A stretch of 51,370 nt of DNA, from NCBI GenBank assembly GCA_017412505.1, contig JAFPXN010000078.1:1-51370 (forward strand), in the 5' to 3' direction. The notes under the pieces are model-generated. The model ran no database searches and had not been told where the DNA came from. It saw nothing but the letters and a program-made list of their open reading frames with translations. This document shows, in pieces, positions 1 to 8,290 of the stretch. Within the stretch, counting starts at the first letter, position 1. Every line of letters begins with the position of its first letter. Made by a program: the position numbers and the translations under genes. Source of the stretch: Bacillota bacterium. GTDB taxonomy: Bacteria > Bacillota > Clostridia > Peptostreptococcales > Anaerovoracaceae.

Positions 1-738
1 ATCTGCTGCAGACTCTGCGGCGTGGAAAAGAGCGGGACGGAGCTGGCGCAGCTGGGTCAGCGCGTGGAAAACGTGTATTTCGGCAAGCCCTGCGGTTTGA
101 TGGACCAGATGGCCTGCGCGGCGGACGGCATCCTCGCCATAGACTTCGCGGACCCGGCACATCCCAAAGCCAGGGAACTGAAGTTCAGCTTCCCGGAGCA
201 TGGATATCACCTGTGCCTGGTGAAATGCGGCGCGGGTCACGAGGACATGACGGAGGACTACGCGGCGATCACGCGCGAACTTGCCGCGGTGTGTGCCTGC
301 TTCGGGAAAAAGGTCCTGCGGGAAGTGCCGGAAGAGGCGTTTTTCCGGAATATCGCAGATGTGCGGCAGCGCTGCGGCGACAGGGCCGTGCTGCGGGCGA
401 TGCACGTGTACGCGGAGAACAGAAGGGTCACGGAGATGGCGGACTCCTTGGAACACGGGGACATGGACCGCTATCTGCAGCTGGTAAAGGCTTCCGGCAG
501 ATCGTCCCGGGATCTGCTGCAGAACATCGTGCCGGGCAATTCGTCCGGCCGGCAGGACATGGCTTTCGCGCTCGCCATGGCGGAGAAGGCTTTGGGTGGA
601 CGGGGCGCTGTGCGCGTGCACGGCGGCGGCTTCGCCGGTACGATCCAGGCTTACGTGCCCGCGGATCTGCAGGAAAGTTTCCGGAAAGAGATGGAGAGGG
701 TGCTCGGAGAAGGCTGCTGCATCGATCTGAATATCTGA
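1..738 (+). CDS. galK: Galactokinase, C-terminal part (5' end outside window)
   Basis: The frame is open from base 1 and in frame with the rest, so the true start lies upstream. The visible 245 residues match the C-terminal two thirds of a GHMP-superfamily galactokinase, which phosphorylates galactose with ATP in the Leloir pathway. Supporting motifs are YFGKPCGLMDQMACA near the left end (the central galactokinase segment), the catalytic-region GNSSGRQD and the C-terminal glycine-rich RVHGGGFAGTIQAYVP. A family member is about 390-430 aa, so roughly 150 residues are missing. No other galactose genes are visible. Family assignment is firm; galactose as substrate is inferred from the family. 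Confidence 0.88.
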   Translation: MCCRLCGVEKSGTELAQLGQRVENVYFGKPCGLMDQMACAADGILAIDFADPAHPKARELKFSFPEHGYHLCLVKCGAGHEDMTEDYAAITRELAAVCACFGKKVLREVPEEAFFRNIADVRQRCGDRAVLRAMHVYAENRRVTEMADSLEHGDMDRYLQLVKASGRSSRDLLQNIVPGNSSGRQDMAFALAMAEKALGGRGAVRVHGGGFAGTIQAYVPADLQESFRKEMERVLGEGCCIDLNI

Positions 739-749
739 ACGCAATAAAA

Positions 750-779
750 AACAGCCGGCATGCTGCTATGCCGGCTGTT
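750..779 (-). terminator. Hairpin terminator of the cooT-like gene, shared with galK 3' end
   Basis: A perfect 12-bp inverted repeat (AACAGCCGGCAT / ATGCCGGCTGTT, 6-nt loop) is followed on the minus strand by a run of T residues (TTTTTT), a classic intrinsic terminator for leftward transcription. The last codons and stop of the cooT-like gene lie inside the hairpin. In the rightward direction the T-run is weak, so termination of galK here is only possible. Confidence 0.75.
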
Positions 780-966
780 CTTCTGTCTCTACGATGATGT
801 AATTTTCGAGCAGATCGATCTTTTTGACCTTGGCCTCCAGGCGCCGGGTGATGCCCATGATGTCCGTCAGGACGAGGGCGTCTCCTTCGAACCTGACGTC
901 CGCGATGTTGCGCAGCAGCAGGTTGTCCGCGTCGGGGCTTTTTTCATAAACGTTCGAAAGGCACAT
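766..966 (-). CDS. CooT-family small nickel-binding protein
   Basis: This 66-aa protein begins MCLSNVYE, the hallmark start of CooT-family proteins, in which Cys2 binds nickel. In CO-oxidising bacteria CooT is linked to nickel delivery for CO dehydrogenase. Length and the SH3-like beta-rich pattern (DVRFEGDALVLTDIMG, then YIIVETEE at the end) fit the family. It sits 3 nt downstream of a His-rich small protein on the same strand with a ribosome-binding site (GGAGGG) inside the end of that gene, so the two are cotranscribed. It is divergent from an operon that encodes a CooC-like nickel ATPase, which supports a metal-related role. The gene symbol is left blank because orthology to R. rubrum cooT is not shown. 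Confidence 0.8.
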   Translation of the reverse strand: MCLSNVYEKSPDADNLLLRNIADVRFEGDALVLTDIMGITRRLEAKVKKIDLLENYIIVETEEQPA

Positions 967-969
967 GGT

Positions 970-1197
970 CTATCCCTCCAGCAGCTTTAAGGCCGCTTCG
1001 ATCTTCTTGTTGCTCTCTTCGATATCGGTCACGGCCTGATGCAGAAGATCCGCGGCTTCGCCTTCGCATCCGTGGGCGAGATCGTGGAGCTCCTCGGCGT
1101 GGTGCGCGTTGTGCTGCACCATATATTTCAGCAGCGCCAGGCGCTCTTCTGCCGATACTTCCTGGCCGTGCGCGTGGGAATGATCGTGGCTGTGCAT
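970..1197 (-). CDS. Small His-rich protein upstream of cooT-like gene
   Basis: A 75-aa protein with a His-rich N-terminus (MHSHDHSHAHGQE) and further scattered His residues (HNAHHAEELHDLAHG), followed by an acidic helical segment. The His clusters suggest binding of a divalent metal such as nickel or zinc. No catalytic domain is visible. The start is supported by a good AGGAGG upstream on the minus strand. It is the first gene of a two-gene leftward unit with the CooT-like gene. Similar short His-rich proteins next to CooT occur in anaerobes as far as I recall; the exact role is unknown. Confidence 0.7.
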   Translation of the reverse strand: MHSHDHSHAHGQEVSAEERLALLKYMVQHNAHHAEELHDLAHGCEGEAADLLHQAVTDIEESNKKIEAALKLLEG

Positions 1198-1258
1198 ACA
1201 ATGACCTCCTGAAGAACAAAATTCTTCTAAAAAACAATGGATTTTGACTTTCTTAAAA

Positions 1259-1287
1259 TTGATTTATACACAGGTTTCCTATAAAAT
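1259..1287 (+). promoter_or_regulatory. Putative sigma-70 promoter of the dehydratase-like operon
   Basis: TTGATT (1259-1264) and TAAAAT (1282-1287) are separated by 17 nt in an AT-rich divergent intergenic region of about 170 nt that is otherwise empty. It lies about 80 nt upstream of the first gene of the long rightward operon. A short inverted repeat GAAGAA/TTCTTC (1211-1227) sits on the leftward side and may belong to the divergent cooT unit. Confidence 0.4.
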
Positions 1288-1366
1288 TATAACATAGGAT
1301 TTTTGTGTCCATAAGTTATTATACGCTTTTTTTGACGTTTTTATATCGTGTGAAGGAGATGAGTGG

Positions 1367-2560
1367 ATGCGAGACTTAAAACACCTGATCTATTTCGAGG
1401 ATCTTCTGCAGGAGGCTCACAACGAGCTTGTCCGCAAGGGCAAGGAAGACGGTAATCTTGCCCTTGGTTACACCTGCTATTTCATGCCGGAAGTGCTTTT
1501 GGATCTTCCCGGCTGTTTTTCCGTTCGTTTAAGAGCGCCCCGCTGCGTTTCTCCCGATATGGCAACGTATTATATGTCCGGCCGCACCTGTCATTACGGC
1601 CGGTCTTTGTTTGAGAGAGCGCTGGAGGGCGGCTTCAATTTCCTCGACGCGCAGCTGGCGACGGAGACCTGCACGGTCACGTGCCGCTTCCAGGAGCATC
1701 TGAAAGCGATGCCGGAAGTCATCAACAACATGAACTTCAAGGTGGAGTTTTCCGACGTCCCGTTCAAGAAGAACGAGAACAGCATCGATCATTATGAGAA
1801 GCAGCTGAAAGCCCACGTGCTCGACTTCCTGAAGAACAACTACGGCGTGGATACTTCCGATGAAACGCTGCTGAAGACCATCGAAGAGCACAACGAGATG
1901 TGCCGGATCATCCGCGAGATCGGCGACTTCCGCAAACTGGACGAACCTACCATCACCGGCTACGAATTCGCGGTCATCAACCTGGTATCCATGACCTGTC
2001 CGAAATACCTGATCATGGATAAACTGAAAGAGACGCTGGAAGAGCTGAAGACCCGCGAACCGGACCAGCGCAAGACGTACCGCTGCAAGGTCGTCCTGGC
2101 CGGTTCCGAGAACGACGACCCGGAATTCACGAAGCTGATCGAAAGCTGCGGCGCCCTCGTCGTCTGCGACCGCTATTGCTACGGCGCGGTCGAAGCGAGA
2201 GTTCCCATCGAGATCCGGGAAGGCGAGACCCCGCTGCGCGCCATCGCCCGCCACTATCTTCTGACGAGCCAGTGCACGCGCTTCATGGAACAGGAAGAGA
2301 TGCGCCACCGCAAGAAGTTCATCGCGGAACTGGCGAAGGAATACAAAGCGGACGGCATCATCGTCGCGTCCAATAAGTTCTGCGAATACTGGAGCTACGA
2401 GCGCATGATCGACACCATCGTGCTGCCCAGAGACTACGGATATCCGGTATGCTCCATCGAAAAAGAATACATCAACTCCGCTTCGGGTCAGCTGCGCACG
2501 CGCTTCCAGGCCTTCGTGGAGAGCATCGAGATCAAGAAACTGCAGGAGGCCTCCAAATGA
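1367..2560 (+). CDS. 2-hydroxyacyl-CoA dehydratase-like small subunit, copy 1
   Basis: A 397-aa protein of the HgdB/BcrC/FldC (2-hydroxyacyl-CoA dehydratase D) family, whose members bind a [4Fe-4S] or double-cubane cluster and receive low-potential electrons from an ATP-driven activase. Likely cluster ligands are Cys37 (GYTCYFMPE), Cys75 (RTCHYG) and Cys339 (KFCEYW). The C-terminal GQLRTRFQAFVE is typical. AAGGAG lies 8 nt before the ATG. Its paralogue at 7097 has the same length and the same N-terminus (M-K/R-DLKHLIYFE). The stop overlaps the ATG of the next gene (ATGA), which implies translational coupling to its large partner. There is no CoA-transferase or ligase nearby, so substrate and even dehydratase activity are uncertain. 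Confidence 0.85.
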   Translation: MRDLKHLIYFEDLLQEAHNELVRKGKEDGNLALGYTCYFMPEVLLDLPGCFSVRLRAPRCVSPDMATYYMSGRTCHYGRSLFERALEGGFNFLDAQLATETCTVTCRFQEHLKAMPEVINNMNFKVEFSDVPFKKNENSIDHYEKQLKAHVLDFLKNNYGVDTSDETLLKTIEEHNEMCRIIREIGDFRKLDEPTITGYEFAVINLVSMTCPKYLIMDKLKETLEELKTREPDQRKTYRCKVVLAGSENDDPEFTKLIESCGALVVCDRYCYGAVEARVPIEIREGETPLRAIARHYLLTSQCTRFMEQEEMRHRKKFIAELAKEYKADGIIVASNKFCEYWSYERMIDTIVLPRDYGYPVCSIEKEYINSASGQLRTRFQAFVESIEIKKLQEASK

Positions 2561-4191
2561 AGAAGCCCGATTGGAATAAGCTGAAAGAAAAGCTGAAGAA
2601 GACTGACCCCAAAAAGCTCGCCAGAGACTTCCTCTACGGCAAACCGCACGGCGAGAGGCGTCTCGGGGACCTGTACGAGCCCAAGACAGGGCTGTATAAG
2701 CACAGAGAGTGGAGGGGCGTCAAGGATACGTTCTATTACTTCAACAACATCTGGCTGTACAACTACGGCATGATGGTCGCCGACATCATGAAATACGGCG
2801 GCCTGGTCACGTTCGCGAAGGGCGTCTGGCGCTACCGCTGGGTGGGCCAGTCCTATCTGCCCGTCATGCACTGGTTCGACAGAGGCCTGGAAGGCGTCAG
2901 GGGAGAAGCTCTGCGCGCTTCCGCCTGGCATTACAGGGCCATGGTCAACCAGACCATCGAGCAGTTCATGCGCATGTTCTGTGCCGATCAGAACATCGGC
3001 GGCAGCAAGGCGCTGTACGACCAGACGATCGCTCACGACGAAACGGTCTGGGGCGGTGTATTCTATCCGTACAGAGATCAGCTGGACGATATCCCTCTGC
3101 AGATGATCCCGTATTTCGTCACCTGCCACGTCAACAACCACACGGTTCTGAACTACATCGACGCCACGCAGTCCCTGGGCCTGCCCGGCGACCCGTGCCC
3201 GATGTGCCAGGCGGAATGCGGCCTGATGATCCTGGACGACGAGCCCGATTTCTATCCGGCCTTCATCACGACGAACGAGGCTTGCGACGGGTCTGTCGCC
3301 ACGTCCGTCATCCAGGACTGGATGATCAACAAGCCTCTGTACGCCATGCCGCAGCCCATGCAGTTCGACGACCCCCTGGTGCAGGAACACTGCGCGAAGG
3401 AGATCGAAGGAGCGTTCCGCTTCATCGAAGAGCAGATGGGCGTAGAATTCCACTGGTCCGAGCTCGTCAAGCACGTCGAAGAGCAGAACGAGCTGCAGCG
3501 TTTCGAGTGGGAGAAATGGGACGTCGCGGCCAACACGTCGTACTATCCGATCACCGGCACAGCGCAGGCGCTGTACCGCATCTACCAGAGCCAGCGCGGC
3601 AACCGGAAGATCTGGCACGACACCGATAAGCGGGTCCGCAAGATCCTCGAAAAGTGCGTCGAGCAAAAGATCGATACGTTCCCGCTGACGCGCCACAGGG
3701 TCATCGCCTGGTCCTGCGCGCCTCTGTATTATTCCCACTGGTGCACGTGGGCTTACAACTGCTGGGGTCTGAACTGCATTATCAACATGGACTCCCTGAT
3801 GTTCGACATGACCATCCGCACCGATACCTACGACAACATGCTGCTCGATTTCGCCCGCTATCACGAATGGGCGCCCATGCGCAGAATGGCCGTCGGCGGC
3901 CTGAAGCACATCTTCGAACTGTGGGAGAACATGGAAAAGTTCCACTGCGACATGGTCATGATGTACGACCAGCTGCAGTGCAAGGGCATGCAGGGCGTTC
4001 ACGGCCTGTTCGAGGACGAGTTCCGCGCCCGCGACATCCACGCGATCTGGATGCCCCACGCGCTGCCTGATAAGCGCACGGTCTCCAGAGAAGAGATCCG
4101 CCGCATCATCAACGACTACATGTTCACCGTCATGCAGGAAGAACCGCTCGATCCGTCGCTGCTGGAATTCGACGACTCCAAGAGCTGGTAA
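2557..4191 (+). CDS. 2-hydroxyacyl-CoA dehydratase-like large subunit, copy 1
   Basis: A 544-aa protein beginning MKKPDWNKLKEK; the ATG overlaps the stop of the preceding subunit. The core resembles the dehydratase D fold, but the protein is over 100 residues longer than usual HgdA/HgdB/FldB subunits (about 375-430). It is rich in Cys: CPMCQAECG and ACDGSVA in the middle, then WSCAPLYY, WAYNCWGLNC and LQCKGMQG near the C-terminus, candidate cluster ligands. A basic N-terminal segment of about 70 residues precedes a motif EWRGVKDT that is shared with the second copy. Both end in a related tail (EEPLDPSLLEFDD here). It probably pairs with the 397-aa partner. Function beyond an Fe-S redox subunit is not known. 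Confidence 0.8.
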   Translation: MKKPDWNKLKEKLKKTDPKKLARDFLYGKPHGERRLGDLYEPKTGLYKHREWRGVKDTFYYFNNIWLYNYGMMVADIMKYGGLVTFAKGVWRYRWVGQSYLPVMHWFDRGLEGVRGEALRASAWHYRAMVNQTIEQFMRMFCADQNIGGSKALYDQTIAHDETVWGGVFYPYRDQLDDIPLQMIPYFVTCHVNNHTVLNYIDATQSLGLPGDPCPMCQAECGLMILDDEPDFYPAFITTNEACDGSVATSVIQDWMINKPLYAMPQPMQFDDPLVQEHCAKEIEGAFRFIEEQMGVEFHWSELVKHVEEQNELQRFEWEKWDVAANTSYYPITGTAQALYRIYQSQRGNRKIWHDTDKRVRKILEKCVEQKIDTFPLTRHRVIAWSCAPLYYSHWCTWAYNCWGLNCIINMDSLMFDMTIRTDTYDNMLLDFARYHEWAPMRRMAVGGLKHIFELWENMEKFHCDMVMMYDQLQCKGMQGVHGLFEDEFRARDIHAIWMPHALPDKRTVSREEIRRIINDYMFTVMQEEPLDPSLLEFDDSKSW

Positions 4192-4206
4192 AGGAAGGAA
4201 CGCGCT

Positions 4207-4410
4207 ATGAAAAAAGCATTGAAAATACTCGCCAAGATCGCCGCGATCGGCGGAGCCGTCTACGCGGCGCTGTTCGCCGTCTTCTATTTCGACCTGGACG
4301 GCAAGGCGATCTTCAAATTCGTGGAACCCACTCTGGTCAAGCATTACGACAACATGCCGCGGCGTGACCCGCTCACGAGACCTTACGGAGAAGAACCCAC
4401 GAACGAATAA
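4207..4410 (+). CDS. Small single-pass membrane protein, paralogue 1
   Basis: A 67-aa protein with a basic N-terminus (MKKALKILAK), one hydrophobic helix (about residues 11-27) and a short tail starting FDLDGKAIF. It starts 15 nt after the large subunit and shares one base with the start of htpG (TAATG). A related 74-aa protein follows the second dehydratase-like set at 11138; both have the order basic segment, helix, then an aromatic-Asn/Asp-Leu-Asp motif. The conserved position suggests a membrane anchor or accessory subunit of the complex. I know no named family. Confidence 0.7.
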   Translation: MKKALKILAKIAAIGGAVYAALFAVFYFDLDGKAIFKFVEPTLVKHYDNMPRRDPLTRPYGEEPTNE

Positions 4411-6299
4411 TGGAAAAGAAAGAATTCAAAGCCGAATCGAGAAGACTGCTCGACCTGATGGTCAACTCGATCTACACGAATAAGGAGATCTTCCTGCGGG
4501 AGATCATCTCCAACGCGTCCGACGCCATCGACAAACTGTGCCTGATGGCGCTCACGGATCCGTCCATCGGCCTGCGCCGCAGCGATTTCGAGATCGACCT
4601 CGCCATCGATAAGGAAAAGCGGACGCTAACGGTGTCGGACAACGGCATCGGCATGAGCGCCGAAGAACTGGAACAGAACCTGGGCACCATCGCGTTCTCC
4701 GGCAGCGCGGGTTTCCGCGAACAGCTGAAGACCGAAACGCCGGAAAACGCGTCCGAAGCCGACATCATCGGCCAGTTCGGCGTGGGGTTCTATTCCGCGT
4801 TCATGGTGTCCGACCGCATCGACGTCGTCAGCAGAAAGTACGGCGAAACGGAAGCCCACCGCTGGAGTTCCGGCGGGGCGGACGGGTTCACGATCGAACC
4901 CGCGCAGCGCGGGACCCAGGGCACGGACGTCATTATGCACATCCGTCCCGACGGGGAGGAAAAGGACGAATACAGCCGCTACGTGCGGGAGTACCCGGTG
5001 TATAAACTGGTGAAGAAGTATTCGGATTACGTCCGTTTCCCCATCAAGATGCTGCTGCCGCGTCCGAAAGAGATGGAAGGCAGCACGCCGGAAGATCCGA
5101 AGTTCGAAGAAGAGTGGGTCTTCGAAACGCTCAACTCCATGGTGCCTCTCTGGAAGCGCCGCAAAACGGAGGTGGAGCCCGAGGAGTACGACCGCTTCTA
5201 TACCGAGAACTTCGACGATAAGAACGTGCCGCAGAAAGTCCTGCCCATCTCCGTGGACGGAAAGGTCAGTTACGACGCGCTGCTGTATATTCCCTCGAAG
5301 GCGCCGGAGGATTACTATTCCGACGAGTTCCGTCCCGGCCTGGCGCTGTACAGCTCCGGCATCCTGATCATGGAGCGCTGCGAAGAGCTGCTGCCGGACT
5401 ATTTCAACTTCGTCCGCGGCGTCGTGGATTCCCCGGATCTGTCGCTGAACATCTCCCGTGAGATGCTGCAGCACGACCGGCAGCTGAAGCTGATCGGCGA
5501 ACATCTGGAGAAGAAGGTGAAGGGCGAGCTGGAGAAGATGCTCAAGGACGACCGCAAGGCCTACGAGCGCTTCTTCAAAAACTTCGGACGCCAGCTGAAG
5601 CTGTGCGCGCTGGAGGATTACGGCGCGAAGCAGGAACAGCTGCAGGATCTGCTGCTGTTCTGGTCCAGCACCGAGAAGGGGCTGACGCTGCTGAGCGAAT
5701 ACGTCTCCCGGATGAAGCCGGATCAGAAATACATCTATTACGCTTCCGGCGATACCATCGAAGCCATCGACCGCCTGCCGCAGACGGAAGTGTTGAAGGA
5801 CGGCGGGTACGAGATCCTGTACTTCAGCGACAAGATGGACGAATTCGTGGCTGACATGTTCCGCAAGTACGCGGACAAGCCGTTCCGCTCCGTCCTGGAC
5901 GGAGACCTGGGTCTGGCGCCTGCGGAAAAGAAAGACGAGGCGCTGTATAAGGAGGGGCTGGACTTCATCAAAAAGACGCTGGGTGAAAAAGTCGATGAAG
6001 TCGTCTCGTCCTCCCGCCTGAAGTCCCATCCCGTGTGCCTGTCCAGCGGCGACGGCATCACGTTCGAGATGGAGCGCTATTTCAAGGCCGTCGGCCAGGA
6101 TATGCCCGTCAAGGCAAAGCGCATTCTGGAGGTCAATACGGATCACGCGGCGTTCGCCGCGATCGACCGCACGATGACCGCGAATCCGGACAAGGCCGCG
6201 AAGTACTGCGAAGTGCTGTACAACCAGGCGCTGCTGATCGCGGGACTTCCCATCGAAGACCCGTCCGCCTATACGGATCTGCTGTGCAGCCTGTGGTAA
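4410..6299 (+). CDS. htpG: HtpG (Hsp90-family chaperone)
   Basis: A 629-aa Hsp90 homologue of typical bacterial length. The N-terminal GHKL ATPase domain shows NSIYTNKEIFLREIISNASDA, DNGIGM and GQFGVGFYSAFM; the middle domain contains LNISREMLQ; the C-terminal dimerisation domain follows. HtpG folds or matures client proteins in the cytosol using ATP. It shares one base with the preceding small membrane gene and is followed 11 nt later by the CooC-like gene, so it is embedded in the dehydratase-like operon. This placement suggests a dedicated role in assembling the cluster-bearing subunits (inference); general stress function remains possible. Confidence 0.95.
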   Translation: MEKKEFKAESRRLLDLMVNSIYTNKEIFLREIISNASDAIDKLCLMALTDPSIGLRRSDFEIDLAIDKEKRTLTVSDNGIGMSAEELEQNLGTIAFSGSAGFREQLKTETPENASEADIIGQFGVGFYSAFMVSDRIDVVSRKYGETEAHRWSSGGADGFTIEPAQRGTQGTDVIMHIRPDGEEKDEYSRYVREYPVYKLVKKYSDYVRFPIKMLLPRPKEMEGSTPEDPKFEEEWVFETLNSMVPLWKRRKTEVEPEEYDRFYTENFDDKNVPQKVLPISVDGKVSYDALLYIPSKAPEDYYSDEFRPGLALYSSGILIMERCEELLPDYFNFVRGVVDSPDLSLNISREMLQHDRQLKLIGEHLEKKVKGELEKMLKDDRKAYERFFKNFGRQLKLCALEDYGAKQEQLQDLLLFWSSTEKGLTLLSEYVSRMKPDQKYIYYASGDTIEAIDRLPQTEVLKDGGYEILYFSDKMDEFVADMFRKYADKPFRSVLDGDLGLAPAEKKDEALYKEGLDFIKKTLGEKVDEVVSSSRLKSHPVCLSSGDGITFEMERYFKAVGQDMPVKAKRILEVNTDHAAFAAIDRTMTANPDKAAKYCEVLYNQALLIAGLPIEDPSAYTDLLCSLW

Positions 6300-6310
6300 A
6301 AGGAGCAACT

Positions 6311-7075
6311 ATGAGCGATAAAACGACTATCATAGCCGTCTCGGGCAAGGGCGGCGTCGGAAAGACTTCTCTGTCCGCCGCGTTCGTCCGCCTGCTGACG
6401 GAAGAAAAACCGGACGCGAAGATCCTGGCGATCGACGCGGACCCGGCCATCGGTCTTTCCACGGCTCTGGGCGTCGAAGTGACTCAGACGCTGGACGATA
6501 TCCGCAAGAGCATCGTCACCAGCGTGGAGGACGGCCGTCCCAAGGAAGCCATCGAGATGCTGTCCGAAGCGCGCTTCCGCATCATCGATTCCCTGATCGA
6601 AGAGAAAGCGTTCTCGTTCCTGGCCATCGGAAGACCGGAAGGCGCAGGCTGCTACTGCAAGGTGAACGCCTATCTGAAGGAAGTCATCAGTCTGCTGGCC
6701 GGCGATTTCGACTACGTGGTCATCGACGGCGAAGCCGGCATCGAGCAGATCAACCGGCGCGTCATGGAGAAGGTGACCCACCTCATCCTCGTCACCGATC
6801 CCTCCCGCAAGGGAACGCAGGTGGCGGAGACCATCAAGCGGGTGGCCGACGAGATGGTGATGTACGAGAAATGCGGCGTCATCATCAACCGCGTGGGGGA
6901 TCCGGATGTGCTTCCCTACGTGCACGTGGAAGGCGTGCCGCTGCTGGCGGCTATCCCGGACGACAAGGCCCACGCCGGCAACGACATCCGGGGACTCAGC
7001 GTATTCGAGCTGCCCGGGGATGCTCCTGTGATGCAGGGCGCCCGGCAGGCTCTTGAAAAACTGGAAATACTGTAA
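6311..7075 (+). CDS. CooC/AcsF-type nickel-insertion ATPase
   Basis: A 254-aa MinD/ParA-like P-loop ATPase. The Walker A is deviant (SGKGGVGKTS, residues 11-20), followed by DADPA (42-46) and VIDGEAG. The motif GRPEGAGCYCKVN contains Cys114-x-Cys116, the metal-binding CxC signature of CooC and AcsF, which insert nickel into CO dehydrogenase and acetyl-CoA synthase. AGGAG precedes the ATG. No CODH is encoded in the window, but a truncated ACS-like protein is encoded 4.3 kb downstream in the same operon, a plausible client. Family assignment is strong; nickel as the metal is inferred from the CxC motif and the neighbouring CooT-like gene. Confidence 0.88.
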   Translation: MSDKTTIIAVSGKGGVGKTSLSAAFVRLLTEEKPDAKILAIDADPAIGLSTALGVEVTQTLDDIRKSIVTSVEDGRPKEAIEMLSEARFRIIDSLIEEKAFSFLAIGRPEGAGCYCKVNAYLKEVISLLAGDFDYVVIDGEAGIEQINRRVMEKVTHLILVTDPSRKGTQVAETIKRVADEMVMYEKCGVIINRVGDPDVLPYVHVEGVPLLAAIPDDKAHAGNDIRGLSVFELPGDAPVMQGARQALEKLEIL

Positions 7076-7096
7076 CTCAGGAAGGAGGGTTTGCAT

Positions 7097-8290
7097 TTGA
7101 AAGATCTGAAGCATCTGATCTACTTTGAAAACCTGCTGGAGAATGCGGACAACGAACTCGTCGAACAGGCGAAGGCCGAAGGAGGCCTCGCCATCGGCTA
7201 CACCTGTTACCACATTCCCGAGGTGCTTCTCAACGTAGGCGACTGCTTCTCCGTCCGTCTGCGCGCTCCGCGCACGGGATCCATCGACATCGCGACGTAC
7301 TACATGTCCAACTACACCTGCGAATTTGCAAGAGCGCTGGTGGAGCGGGGCATCGAGGGAGGCTTCAATTTCCTCGACGGTCTGGCGGGCGTGGACGCCT
7401 GTTCCATGATGAACCGGTTCTACGAGCATTTCGAGATCCTGAAGATGAACGAGAAGCCAAACTTTTTCGTGACCCATACGGATATGCCGTATAAGATCGA
7501 GGATTATACGGTGCGTTCCTACGTCAAGCAGATGCAGATACGCCTTCTGGACGTGATACATCAAAGCTACGGCGTAGACGTGTCCGACGCCGCGATCCGC
7601 AAGGCGGTCGAAGAGCACAACGAAGTCTGCCGCATCATTCAGGAGATGGCGCAGATGCGCAAGGCCGACAATCCGGTCATCACAGGTTATGAGTTCCACA
7701 TCATCAACCTCGTCAGCTACACCTGCCCGAAGCGGCTCATCCTGCCTTATCTGCGCGAAACGCTGGAAGAACTGAAGACGCGCGAACCGGACGTCAAGCC
7801 GCCGTACCGCGCCAGAGTCGCCATCGTCGGCTCCGAGATCGACGATCCGGGCTTTACGAAGCTGCTGGAGGAATGCGGCGCGCTCGTCGTATCCGACCGG
7901 TACTGCTTCGGGTCGACGCCCGGCCGGGAAGTCCTGGAACTGAAGGACGACGAACCCGCGCTCGAGCAGATCTGCCGCCGCTATATGGAACTGTCCGAAT
8001 GTGCGCGCTACATCTCCGACGAGAAGGTTGCCCAGCGCAGAGAGACGGCGGACCGCCTCGCCAGGGAATACCGGGCGGACGGCATCATCTACGAGCAGAT
8101 GAAGTACTGCGATTTCTGGGGCTTCGAGCGGGCGCTCGTCAGCCACATCATGAGCGAAGAGAAGGGCTGGCCCGTGCTGTCCATCGACAGAGTCTACAAC
8201 GCGAAAGCGTCCGGACAGCTGCGCACGCGCTTCCAGGCTTTCGTGGAATCCCTGGAGATCAAACGCATCCAGAAAGGAGGGAGAAGCTAA
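7097..8290 (+). CDS. 2-hydroxyacyl-CoA dehydratase-like small subunit, copy 2
   Basis: A 397-aa paralogue of the first small subunit, starting with TTG: AAGGAGGG lies 7 nt upstream, and the resulting N-terminus MKDLKHLIYFENLL aligns with copy 1. A TTG 6 nt earlier is too close to the ribosome site. Cys37 (GYTCYHIPE), Cys75 (YTCEF) and Cys338 (KYCDFW) are conserved, while several extra Cys of copy 1 are missing (for example Cys60 is Thr here). It directly abuts the large subunit gene, whose ATG follows the stop. As with copy 1, an Fe-S redox subunit served by the activase is expected; substrate unknown. Confidence 0.84.
   Translation: MKDLKHLIYFENLLENADNELVEQAKAEGGLAIGYTCYHIPEVLLNVGDCFSVRLRAPRTGSIDIATYYMSNYTCEFARALVERGIEGGFNFLDGLAGVDACSMMNRFYEHFEILKMNEKPNFFVTHTDMPYKIEDYTVRSYVKQMQIRLLDVIHQSYGVDVSDAAIRKAVEEHNEVCRIIQEMAQMRKADNPVITGYEFHIINLVSYTCPKRLILPYLRETLEELKTREPDVKPPYRARVAIVGSEIDDPGFTKLLEECGALVVSDRYCFGSTPGREVLELKDDEPALEQICRRYMELSECARYISDEKVAQRRETADRLAREYRADGIIYEQMKYCDFWGFERALVSHIMSEEKGWPVLSIDRVYNAKASGQLRTRFQAFVESLEIKRIQKGGRS

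Noticed and set aside
2488..4344. A 618-codon minus-strand open frame opposite the first large subunit
   Set aside because: Same reason: a mirror of the codon bias of a well-supported gene, with no recognisable domain or ribosome site.
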